Positions 12,144 to 22,476 of a stretch of 64,000 bases of DNA are shown here, in pieces. The translations under genes and the position numbers were made by a program. This DNA is from Bolinopsis microptera (taxonomy: Eukaryota; Ctenophora; Tentaculata; Lobata; Bolinopsidae). The notes below the pieces were generated by a model that was given only the letters and a program-made list of their open reading frames with translations, was not told where the DNA came from and searched no databases. Location of the stretch: positions 13,311,182-13,375,181 of the forward strand of contig NC_087074.1 in NCBI RefSeq assembly GCF_026151205.1. The letters run 5' to 3'. The first letter of the stretch is position 1, and each line of letters begins with the position of its first letter.

Positions 12144-12757
12144 CTGTGGGAAGGGGGAGGGGTTAAAGAGAATTATGTGGTAATGAAGAGGAGATTATGC
12201 GAACTAATTATTCATGTGGAGCAATATATTCATTAGATTATAGCTGTAAATATTTCACTTCCGTATGTTCTATTGAAAGTTGAAAATTCTTTGAATCGAG
12301 CTTTATTTACAAAATAAATTCTGTTCTGACTATACTTAGGTTTAATAACGAACTGTTTAAAAAATGTTTTTGTAAATCGTGTCAGAAACCTCCTGAGCAT
12401 TGTTCGCAAAAATTATCATTTCGTAGAAACAGTGTCTGAGCCATCTGCCGCCTCTTTCTCAGAAACTAAAACGTGGACCAGTGAGTGAGTGACATCTACT
12501 CGAAATAACAAACGAAACTTACAAATTAAATATGGAGTAAATATAGCTAAATTTAAATAGATGGCAATGTTAGATAATAAAATAATAAACGATAAAAAGG
12601 GGTCCCGATATATGTACAATTGTAAATACAATATAAAAATAAAATTTCCCGCAATCATCAGATGAATATCTGATCAACAAAAGTGGGAGAATAAACAAAA
12701 CAAACAGCAATACATCTTACTATATATGCGATACATTTGCACAATAGTGGTGGAGCG

Positions 12758-12815
12758 TACAATGTAATTGTGTATAACAGGCCATTTATGGCCTGTTATA
12801 CACAATTACATTGTA
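12758..12815. repeat. Perfect inverted repeat, 28-bp arms, 2-bp loop
   Basis: Arms at 12758-12785 and 12788-12815 are exact reverse complements (TACAATGTAATTGTG..CAT and its mirror). It abuts the larger palindrome that follows. Confidence 0.95.
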
Positions 12816-12917
12816 TTTTAAAGATCTTTAGCTTCCGGCCTATTATCGCATTACTTTCTTACTTATAAGTAAGAAAGTAATGCGATAATAGGCCGGAAGC
12901 TAAAGATCTTTAAAATA
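12814..12917. repeat. Perfect 104-bp palindrome with no spacer
   Basis: The centre of symmetry is between 12865 and 12866 (ACTTA|TAAGT). Each 52-base arm is the exact reverse complement of the other, with AAAGATCTTTAGCTTCCGG near the outer end. It shares its left edge with the preceding hairpin. It could be a MITE of two inverted halves, or a fresh palindromic duplication. Confidence 0.95.
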
Positions 12918-12943
12918 GATCTACAGATCACATACCATCCAAA

Positions 12944-13040
12944 TAGGTTACCTATAGGTTACCTATAGGTTACCAAATAGGTTACCTATAGGTTACATAG
13001 CTATAGGTTACCTATATGTTACCAAATAGGTTACCTATGA
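12944..13040. repeat. Tandem array of about 10-bp units
   Basis: The word ATAGGTTACCT recurs about nine times, with occasional spacers such as CAAAT. It starts 27 bp after the large palindrome. Confidence 0.85.
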
Positions 13041-14280
13041 TACTTGATATTCCTCTCCGTGGATGGCAGTACGTGGTTACTAATAACGGTATCTACTTAG
13101 TCCTATTACAACACGTACTTTAATAAAGATAATATCTACATCTTTATAATATGTTGTGAGACGATTCAAAACAAAAAGTAGGCGTAAGCTAAAAATTTTT
13201 ACATTAACTAGAAAAAAGTAAAAAACATGCAACGCACAACATTGCATTAATGGAGTAGGAAAAGAGCATTAATAAATACGAACATTTATATCGTAAGTAC
13301 TAATGATCAACTAATGATCAGCTGTACGACTTGCTTATAATTAAATACGAATTACGACAGGTAACGAGACAGACGCAAACTAATCAACTGAGGAAATTAC
13401 AAAACTTGTCCCGCCGCAAAATCAACAACCATGCAACTTAGCAACTACTATGAACAACGATGCAAAGATAAATAAAAGCATTTAACATACAAACAGCTTA
13501 ACAAGATGACGTACAATAATGATATCTGTTAAGGTAAGATATATTTAGCTCTTCGGTAATTTTACATGTATTGTAGTTCGACACGTACTGTAGTTCGTCA
13601 CGTACTGTAGTCCGACAAACACTAAAGTTCGACTCTGTCGAACTAGAGTGCGCTACCTGGACTCTAGTTTGATATTTTCGATAGTAACAACAAAATAATA
13701 TTGGAAAACGTCGCACGTAAAACGTAACGGGTACCTAAACCATAGACACTGTCTATTAGACTGAGTGGTCAGATAACGACAGCAACAAATACAAACTATG
13801 GAGAGGCAAAACAAGACGGTATCCTCGGTATATTCGGAGATATATAATGTATAAAATAAGAGGCTTATATGCGAGTCATCTGAATGATCTCTGTAACTGC
13901 CTTCTTTATTTTTACTGACCACGCACCCGTCGAAGATTCGTCGAATTTTATAATTTTCATAAGATTCTACGAATTCTATACTAGCCAGAATTCTCATAAA
14001 GACAGATAAACTATATTTTCATTGTACATAAATGCGTAGTGTAATTTTATGAAAGCGGATATCAAATGTATGTTGTATGGTTAGTGAGTCACTAATAGTG
14101 ACCGTCTCGGCGTCTAGTCTACTAATATTATATTATAAGTTAGTTACTTCTGGGCCACTCTGTATTATAACAGGGAGAACTTGTCTAACCGGTTTACTAA
14201 GTAAAATTATAAGCTAGCTTAGCGAGATCATATTGTGAATATATATATTATATATACTCCTTAGCCCCAATTCTTAGTAT

Positions 14281-14345
14281 ATTACGGCGTTTCTTTGACG
14301 AGAAGATGTCTTAAAATACGGTTCGTTTAGCCTTCGATCAGCGAT
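14281..14345 (+). repeat. Dispersed repeat shared with 16634-16698
   Basis: Both copies contain 'attacggcgtttctttga' followed by 'gagaagatg' and 'caatacggtt..ttgccttc' type words with about 80 percent identity by eye. Nothing coding is apparent. Confidence 0.6.
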
Positions 14346-15442
14346 AAGCTAGATCAGTTACAATCGGCTATTTGTAAAGATCAAATGTTTTGAATGTCAC
14401 AAATGTAAGCAAAAGCATACAAGAACTAAATTCGATTTTCTCAGACTTTGAGCAACCATTATCCGTCTCATCGTGCCCCTTATAGTGATTAACAATAACA
14501 ACACCCAGATTGAAATTTGTAAAATAATGTTCAGTGTCAGTTCGTCAATAGACCTTAGATGCAGAGCAGTATGTGCCAACGGAAATACAACGTCCACTTT
14601 AAGTTATGTATCTCGATTTCTTGGCAAGCTATACAGGGATAATTTTGTCTTTACCATGCGAGCTCATCGAATCAAAGAACCGTTTAGCTTATCTTATGGA
14701 AATTAGGTAAGTTTGAACAGACTTCCAGATGTTTATTGTGCATATAATATGTGCATACTAGCATTACTGAAAAGCCCATATCCTTTAGGGCTACCCTCTA
14801 TCAACATTTTAGAGATGTGCCTTCCAGCGGAGATTGTGCACACGACATTTTCTGTCCCATCATTGCATGACATTTACGGCACTTTGGTTATTGTTATTAT
14901 TATTAAACACATATATCTAGGTCAATATACGATTTCACGGTCACACGAGCTTTTATTGGGTTGAATTTGAGCGCTCACTGTAATTAATTGATTTGATACC
15001 TCATTCCGTAATCTGTTAGTTTTTAGTCATGTTGACACGTTCCCTCTATATTGTACAATCTAGAATTATATTGCCTCAACAACAAACAGATACAGACAGA
15101 TACAATTATAATTACCACCATTACAATAGCCAGCACCATGCATTAAGTGCAGCTGTAACTGTTTACTCCCATGAACAATCAGTGAAACGTTGCCAACTAC
15201 TGACAATCGGCTCTACTGACAGATCACAGATGTCACACTAAATATAATTGTAGTGATTGTAAGTTAGTGGAATTGTATGTGAAGCTCTTACTAACACGCA
15301 GTAAAGATATTCTGTCTGTGATAAAGGTTAGTTGTCTCGTGTCAGATCTTTTAAACGCTCTGTCAGCACTCCATTTCAAGCTCCAGTACCTATCATACTC
15401 GCTTCTAGCTCCAGTACGTGTCACACTCAGCAGTACTTCACA

Positions 15443-15823
15443 ATGCTCCTACTCCTCCTCCTACTGAGTCTACTCACCCTCACCAGCGGGGCAGGTCTCT
15501 CTATCGTGAAGATGTCGGACGGTAAGTCCTACCCGGAACCCTGTGCTACAATGTGTTCAGGAGTACATGACAACTGGAGAACCTCTAACAACTACCCGGG
15601 TAAGTTGTACACTAAAGTGGACATCTCCGCCTGCAAGTTTGTGTCTTCTCCGATAGTGACTGCTACACTGAATGTACCACTCTACGCCAGTCTGACATCA
15701 GGCGGAGTGGCTATCAGACAGAGATACGGGAGCTCTTTCTATGCTTATGTGGAGGGGGATATCAGCCAGGCTGATATGGGTTGGGAGCTTATGTGGTCAG
15801 CTAGTGGGTTCAACTGTCAGTGA
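15443..15823 (+). CDS. Small secreted protein, single Cys-bearing domain
   Basis: 126 residues. The ATG at 15443 was chosen because a hydrophobic signal peptide (MLLLLLLLSLLTLTSGAG) starts there; the frame stays open upstream but is low-complexity. The mature part has four cysteines (34, 38, 64, 125), so two disulphides are likely. The pattern W..Y..KLYTKVDISACKF, then a beta-rich middle (TSGGVAIRQRYGSSFYAYVE), then LMWSASGFNC resembles a secreted beta-sandwich domain I associate with many-copy families in marine invertebrates. I cannot name the family. No intron is evident. Function is unknown; an extracellular recognition or mucus role is only a guess. Confidence 0.75.
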   Translation: MLLLLLLLSLLTLTSGAGLSIVKMSDGKSYPEPCATMCSGVHDNWRTSNNYPGKLYTKVDISACKFVSSPIVTATLNVPLYASLTSGGVAIRQRYGSSFYAYVEGDISQADMGWELMWSASGFNCQ

Positions 15824-17028
15824 AACCCTATCTTTTGTCTTCTCTTTATTTTCTCAGATTGTTTCCTATTTTAGATTTATTTAAACTTTATTCTGCGTAT
15901 AATTTTATGGCAATTGGATTTTTATTCAATGTGAGAATTCAATACAAAATTCAGCTGCACTAAGTTCAGAGCTACGAAAATGAAAACCGTTCATAGAGAT
16001 AATCACAGTTGAGCTGGTTCAGTAAAGACACACTTAACTTAACTGAACAAAACAATCACTTAATATTATCTTAAACAAGTTAAAATAAGTTAAGTTATTA
16101 TCTTAAAAGTTAAACATTTGGAATAAAAACTAAGCAGTTGGTGTCCACTACGTACCCAGAGATGAAGCTATTTCCTCGGTCGTTGTTCTCTTGAGATCCG
16201 GATAAAGCTGACAGTTAGGTTGAACATCCCCCGTATGTATCAACATTTTTGAAACCTATAAAAGTGTCAGAAAGGTAAGATAAACAAGCAGCATAGAGAT
16301 GAATAATGATAATTGTCCACTAGACGATAAATAGTTGGTGGAATTTAACACAAGTCGCTATTTTAAGTCGCGCTTACATAGCGTCTGTAAAATAATGCAG
16401 TTAAAGTTTTAACATTAGTTCAACGTAAACATATTTTGAGGAGTACAAAAGGACGATTATAAAATTCAGACTTCTGCTACTTAAAAAGTTAAAATTATTT
16501 AACACTCTGAAACTCAAATCAAACATTGATCCGAAACTGAGCAAATTAAACAATATCGCGTGGATTGAAGAAGAATGTTTCTTCCACTCTTCTAAGTTAT
16601 AGTGATATTCATTATCATTCTTGGTAAAATCAAATTACGGCGTTTCTTTGAAGAGAAGATGCCTTCAATACGGTTCCTGTTGCCTTCAATCAGTGCAATA
16701 CCGGAGTAAAATCATCACCCTTAGATTGTGATGTTGTGTAAGTAGTTTCACAATGAAGAGGCTTCCTCGATTACATATTTTGATTAATGACGTGTTATCT
16801 GGAGGAAGCAAAACGAGAGTATTTGAAAGGTTTCTCACGAGTATATATAATAGGTTAATTAGGTAATAAGTTAATTAGGCAATCTACAACAACAGCGGTA
16901 TAAACATGTTTTGGAGCATAGATTCCTCAAGTGAATTCCTTGAAGCTATCAAAAATAGCGATGTTTATAATATACTAGACTAGATTAGGTAATAAGTTAA
17001 TTAGGTAATAGGTTAATTAGGTAATAGG
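15824..17028. other. Non-coding 3' flank of the first ankyrin/zinc-finger gene
   Basis: From about 16385 to 16620 the sequence is a copy of about 22083-22300 (shared start gcagttaaagttttaacatt), marking the left edge of the tandem duplication. Words of the type ggttaattaggtaat recur between 16850 and 17032, directly after the stop codon. Confidence 0.6.
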
Positions 17029-20000
17029 TTAAATTGCGTTCCTTAGAACGTATGGGTCTCTGACAACATATTGATTCCCTAGACATTTATATGGCTTTTC
17101 TTCAGACTGTGTATTACGTCGAACCCGTTTTTCTGAAGGACTATCCACAGTGGATTGCTGATGAGTTTGTCCCGGGCTCTCTTTGTTAGAGGTAGCATAA
17201 TCTTTCAACATTACCTGACGCTTTCTGAGCCAATCAAACGGTTCGCTAGTAGAGTCTGCATTCATCTCCGGATGTTTGTTTTGCTGATGTCTTGCACAAT
17301 CGTATCTACGTACGTATTTATTACCACATACTGAACATTTGAATGGTTTCTCGTTCTTATGCTTCCAAGCATGTTCTTTGATTTTATATGCGCTAGAAGC
17401 AGTATATGAACACTCATTACAGCTGAATGGCTTCTTGTTCGGTTGCTCCAGGTGACCTAACAAATTCATTTTTCCGGAGGACGCATCACCTTCCAACGTT
17501 ATCAGACGATCACAACGTTCGATGGTAGAGTCTGTATTCATCTCCGGATGTTTGTTTCGCTGATGTCTTGCACAATCACGTCTACGTACGTATTTATTAC
17601 CACATACTGAACATTTGAATGGTTTCTCGTTCTTATGCTTCCAAGCATGTTCTTTGAGGTGATCTGCTCTAGAAGCAGTATATGAACACTCATTACAGCT
17701 GAATGACTTCTTGTTCGGTTGCTCCAAGTGACCTAACAAATTCATTTTTCCGGAGGAGGCATCATCTTCCAACGTTATCAGACGATCACAACATTCGCTG
17801 GTAGAGTCTGAATTAATCTCCGGGTGCTTTTGTCGCTGATGTTTTACTAAATCACGTCTACGTACGTATTTATTACCACATTCAGAACATATGAATGGTT
17901 TCTCGTTCCTATGCTTCAGAGCATGCTCTTTAAGGTGATCTGCTCTAGAAGCAGTATATGAACACTCATTACAGCTGAATGGTTTATTTCCAGTATGTAT
18001 CCGTTCATGCCTCGTAGTATTTATTTTCCAGAAGCAAGCAAAGGGACATTGCGAACACTTATAAGGTTTTAGACCAGCATGCACTATTATGTTATGCCTG
18101 TTCAAATCATATTTATTGTTGGTATGATAAGAACATCTTGTGCACCCGTATGTTTTGATTCTTGGACATCTGAATTTCTTTCTGGGTTTCTCCACTGTTT
18201 GAATATTATGATCACCTGAATGGTGCTCTTTGATGTGCTCTAAAAAGTAGCTCTCATAAAGGAAGTGCGCAGAACATACAGCACAGATAAAACCATGGGA
18301 TGTTTCAAGCGAATCTTCTTGTTCTACTTTGCAAATATCCTCCCTTATTTCTGTTTTTATCTCTGTTTTTATCTCTGTACTTATCTTCGTACTCATCTCC
18401 GTATTTATCTCCGTATTTATCTCCGTATTCATATCAGTATTCATCTCCGTATTCATCTCCGTATACATCTTCGTATACATCTCCGTATTCATCTCCGTAT
18501 TCATCTCCGTATTCATCTTCGTATACATCTCCGTATACATCTCCGTATTCATCTCCGTATTCATCTTCGTATACATCTTCGTATACATCTCCGTATTCAT
18601 CTCCGTATTCATCTCCGTATTCATCTTCGTATACATCTCCGTATTCATCTCCGTATTCATCTCCGTATTCATCTCCGTATTCATCTCCGTATTCATCTCC
18701 GTATTCATCTCCGTATTCATCTCCGTATTCATATCTTCCTCTGTTAATACTATACCACTCTGTTCGATGTTATCTGCACCTGACCCTGCAAAATAAATAT
18801 ACGTCGATCATATTACAGTACACAAGCCGAATTCCGGACACATTTAGTTAAAATACTGCCCTGTGTGTGGTAAAGGTGATAGGGAACAGCATAGGTTCAA
18901 TGCGCACATAAAGGAAGTTCACCAAAATAACTTTGTTGAGTGCAACCTATGCAATAAGAAATACAAACAGCGTCGTAACTTGTGGCATCACATGAAAACT
19001 GCCCACAAAGAGTAGATCAATGTTACAAATATTAATAACCCAGTGATGAATGTGACGCAAAATGACCATTAGCTGTAACAGCGTTTTTAATGAGAACTGT
19101 CATTATCTGAGGGTGACCAACGTGTAATATAGTATACGGTTATTGTGTACTAAACGGGGTAAATAGGTTTCAAATAGCATTCAATCGCTATATAACATAC
19201 ATTGAACTGTAACGCTCAGCTGTCTTCTTATTGTAGGTGTTAATATAGATTAAGGAAAGTTACCTTCTCGACTTAGTTTATCAGCTACTGTAGACAAATC
19301 CTCAGTACATATATTTATAAGCTCCTGAGATAGTTGTGCTGGCATAGGACTCTGTAACCGATTTAGTAACAACATGCAACACTCTGTGTTCCCTGTAAAA
19401 AAAGATTGATTTTATGTCATAATATGTTCATGATTATAACTTGGCTTATCATACTGGTCATGGTGGTAGTTGATTACCCAATAACCCTAGATCAATTAAC
19501 CTGTCGTCTATCTATTTCGGCTATCTTATATTGTGAAAAGGTCTCAGTTAACAAAAATGAATTTATCCGAAGCTATACCATTTTTAATTGCATCGTGTAA
19601 AGCAGTTTCGCCGCATAAATCTTTACGCAAGATGTTTTCGTCAGTCAAATGCTCATCTATAAATGTTTTGACTTGTTCATCATTTCCATCACAGCAAGCT
19701 CGCTGAAGTGCAGTGATACTGTGTGCGTGGTTAACAATTTTCATCGCCTCGTGTCTCTGAAAATAAAGGTGCTAGTTATTTCTTTTTATAAACTCCTTGG
19801 CCTTTAATAATTAATTCGCAACCTGTATACCTGTCCTTTTAAAAATTAAGATCGCTTTAAAATATGTTATAATTATTCATGGCTTACTTTCTTGATATTT
19901 GGAGTTGATCGTAAATACTTCTTTGCCAGACGTGCTTTTGACAAACCACTTAAACTTGCCCGCTTCCTCTTCCGGCGTGGTTTTGGCTTTGTGCTTCCAT

Positions 20001-21915
20001 CTGCGGCAAAAGAGTTAGGGTTAATTGTGTGCTTGAACTCGGATTATATTTATTTGCTAGCAGACTGACTGAACATTTTTGTTTCATCTTTCACAGGAAT
20101 TGCAAAGGAAGTTGAAGTTGAAACAAGTCTTCCTGTGGTGGGCAAAAAAACAGTGTGTCCGGTGTGTGAGAAAAGGTACTCCTCTCCTGCTAATTTAAGG
20201 AAGCACGCATGTACGAAAGGTACACAAGCCGAATTACGGACACATTCAGTTAAAATACTGCCCTGTGTGTGGTAAAGGTGATAGAGAACAGCATAGGTTC
20301 AATGCGCACATAAAGGAAGTTCACCAAAATAACTTTGTTGAGTGCAACCTATGCAATAAGAAATACAAACAGCGTCGTAACTTGTGGCATCACATGAAAA
20401 CTGCCCACAAAGAGTAGATCAATGTTACACATATTAATAACCCAGTGATGAATGTGACGCAAAATGACCATTAGCTGTAACAGCCTTTTTAATGAGAACT
20501 GTCATTATCTGAGGGTGACCAACGTGTAATATAGTATACGGTTATTGTGTACTAAACGGGGTAATTAGGTTTCAAATAGCATTCAATCGCTATATAACAT
20601 ACATTGAACTGTATAACATACATTGAACTGTATATAATATGTCAAAAAATTGATTCAAAAATTGATTCAAAAATGTATGTATTCAATATACGTGAAATTT
20701 CTGTGCGCAGAAATAACGATAGTGAGTTATTGCACCGATTATCCTTCGACCTATCCGACCAGCATGGCATTTGTACAATAATAATTGCAAAGTACTAACC
20801 TTCTAGCTCCAACTCCTCAGGGTTTCGCAGTGCAGCCAGTTTATCTGCTCCACAAGACACATAAAGCTCTCTGCTGAGTTCGTTACTCACCTCCAGTGCA
20901 GGATTATTTAGTATCAACAAGGCACAGCCCACGTGACCTGTGTGAGTACGTGTCATGAGATCAGCTGCAAACGAAAAAGCGGCTAAATGTTTTTTTACAA
21001 AAACGTTCTTGAATGATCACATGGGATATTGATTATTATATGAGAACACTCATATTATGTCTTCTTACACTACCTATACAGCTATACTAACAGGAAACTA
21101 TTTTGCAGGTTCTTACCATGATTAATGGCAATATGAAGAGCAGTTTCACCAGATGCATCTCGTTTCAGAAGCTGGGACGAGGTCAAATTTTTAATAAGAT
21201 TCCTCGTCTCTTTATCATCTCCCCTCTCACAAGCTCGGTGAAGCATATTGGTGTTCGTCAAACGATTCACTGTTGTAAGTGCATTCGGAATGAGCAACTG
21301 TTATGGGGGAAGATTATTAATGGTATAAACTAATGTTTAAGTTCTTTTATTAATAAGTGACACTTCAAGGATCAGTTATGTTTTCTGATATTCAGTGAAT
21401 GACAGTATGAGTAAGCTCAATTGTTGAGGTTACATATACTATATACTATATAATATATATCTTATCCTTTACACTTTCTGCTTTCTCACTTTTTGTAGTT
21501 TACGTTTTTCTATTTGTCGCCTAGATCGGTTGGTAAGGTTTCTTCTGCGATATCTTTTCTTTTTTCCTGAGTGAGGAAATCTTGAAATCAAAATTAAACA
21601 ATACCCCAATAAAACTGCCAAGTTACTAGCATTTGCTGTATAGTAGTGCCGACAATTATAAGCTCACTTTATTTCTCTATTTGCTTATATAGTTATATAA
21701 CTTACTTATTCACGTTGTAAAATAATTTGAGTACTTTTCTCAGACTTTAAGACTTCACACAAGATTATATATACAATATATATTATATATATAATATTGT
21801 ATATATATAATGTATATAATATACATTATGTATAGGAAGTAAAGTTAAAGGATACCCTACCTGATAAGACAACTGTTTCCTCAGTCTCACTGGTATTACT
21901 AGCGTCAAAATTCAT
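17029..21915 (-). CDS. Ankyrin-C2H2 zinc-finger protein with Met-Asn-Thr-Glu repeat, locus 1
   Basis: Exon 1 21915-21861 (MNFDASNTSETEETVVLS), exon 2 21566-21490 (basic, KKKRYRRR, nuclear-localisation type), exon 3 21297-21117 and exon 4 20964-20800 (ankyrin: GETALHIAINH, TGHVGCALLILN), exon 5 18785-17029. This chain gives 744 residues. Exon 5 starts SGADNIEQSG, has about 32 four-residue MNTE-type repeats, then nine C2H2 fingers of C-x2-C-x12-H-x3/4-H form (for example CSECGNKYVRRRDLVKHQ), with a two-finger module plus linker repeated three times, and a last finger that has lost ligands. A nuclear DNA-binding factor with a protein-interaction module is the natural reading. A second ankyrin cassette lies inside the exon 4-exon 5 intron. 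The splice phases all match. I do not know a named family with this order. Confidence 0.8.
18337..18735 (-). repeat. Coding minisatellite, 12-bp unit encoding MNTE
   Basis: On the minus strand the unit ATGAATACGGAG is repeated about 32 times, with variants giving MYTK, MYTE, INTE and IKTE. The end nearest the start of exon 5 is the most uniform. Locus 2 has only about three MNTE and three IKTE units at the same place, so this array has expanded or shrunk after duplication. Confidence 0.95.
18819..19015 (+). pseudogene. Duplicated C2H2 zinc-finger fragment
   Basis: The plus strand reads YCPVCGKGDREQHRFNAHI, then CNLCNKKYKQRRNLWHHMK and a TAG stop at 19013-19015. It lies in the intron of the opposite-strand ankyrin/zinc-finger gene. 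It is the front of a block of about 390 bp (18819-19210) that is nearly identical to 20221-20612. It lacks the first finger present in the other copy. Confidence 0.75.
19264..20000 (-). CDS. Alternative or additional ankyrin cassette of locus 1
   Basis: Three exons: 20000-19888 (basic, KPKPRRKRKR), 19756-19579 (ankyrin, ALQRACCDGND and GETALHDAIKN) and 19392-19264 (NTECCMLLLNRL then an acidic tail). They mirror exons 2-4 at 21566-20800 in order, content and phase, but are strongly diverged. The cassette starts and ends in phase 1, so it can replace the other cassette (743 residues total) or be spliced in series with it without a frame break. It joins exon 5 as REGSGADNIEQ. Whether both are used needs transcripts. 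Confidence 0.75.
20097..20417 (+). pseudogene. Terminal exon of a C2H2 zinc-finger gene with a frame break
   Basis: It begins after a good acceptor (tctttcacag). It reads IAKEVEVETSLPVVGKK, then a finger CPVCEKRYSSPANLRKHAC, then TQAELRTHSVK. The next fingers (YCPVCGKG..., CNLCNKKYKQRRNLWHHMK, stop at 20417) are in another frame, one base off at gttaaaata. The same break exists in the copy at 18819, so it predates that duplication. A 30-bp intron does not restore frame. It looks like a retired gene end inserted antisense in locus 1. Confidence 0.65.
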
Positions 21916-22339
21916 ATTGTACCTATCCTGAAGTTTTTCATATTATTCTAAAATGAAACGGCACTATTATTCTCTACTTTAATACCTGAATGAATAATTT
22001 GCCACTGATAGATGCGATGAGCTTATGTCAAATTGATGATTTAATAAATTAGCAGTAGCATTTTATGTTCAGCAAAACCATTGGCAGTTAAAGTTTTAAC
22101 ATTAGTTCAACGTAAACATATTTTGAGGAGTACCAAAGGACGATTTAATGATTTGCTTGAATATATACAATTCAGACTTCTGCTACTTAAAAAGTTAAAA
22201 TTATTTAACACTCTGAAACTAATTGAACATTAATCCGAAAATGAGCAAATTAAACAATATTGCGTGGATTGAAGAAGAATGTTTAAATATGGTATTCTTC
22301 TACTCAGATGAAAAATCATATAATCACGTACATTAATCA

Positions 22340-22476
22340 TTATACAGGTTAATTAGGTAATAGGTTAATTATGTAATAGGTTAATTAGGTAATATGTTAA
22401 TTAGGTAAAAGGTTAATTAGGTAATAGGTTAATTAGGTAATAGGTTAATTAGGTAATAAGTTAATTAGGTAATAGA
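22340..22476 (-). repeat. 15-bp tandem array directly after the locus 2 stop codon
   Basis: The unit GGTTAATTAGGTAAT is repeated about nine times, ending at the stop codon of the locus 2 gene (22479-22477). Locus 1 has a shorter version at 16850-17032. It would lie in the 3' UTR. Confidence 0.85.

Larger units (their letters stand above)
12144..15442. other. Gene-poor interval with palindromes and repeats
   Basis: It may contain the missing GCLM first exon, which I could not recognise. It holds the palindrome pair at 12758-12917, a tandem array at 12944-13040 and a dispersed repeat at 14281-14345. Open frames at 13498-13997 and 14397-14964 have no domain, no coherent splice sites and no composition change, so they are left uncalled. 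Confidence 0.4.

Noticed and set aside
13498-13997. Overlapping minus-strand open frames rich in Tyr and Cys
   Set aside because: No splice sites, no domain and composition like the AT-rich flanks. They do not supply the missing GCLM start.
18265-18851. Three long plus-strand open frames rich in Ser-Pro-Tyr, Ile-Ser-Val-Phe or Leu-Arg-Ile
   Set aside because: They are the antisense readings of the 12-bp coding minisatellite; periodic DNA keeps all frames open. The minus-strand frame continues into real zinc fingers and joins the ankyrin exons in phase.
20188-20260. A 30-bp micro-intron rescuing the antisense zinc-finger frame
   Set aside because: Splicing from gtacac to ttcag would give the wrong phase for the downstream fingers, and introns that short are not otherwise seen here.
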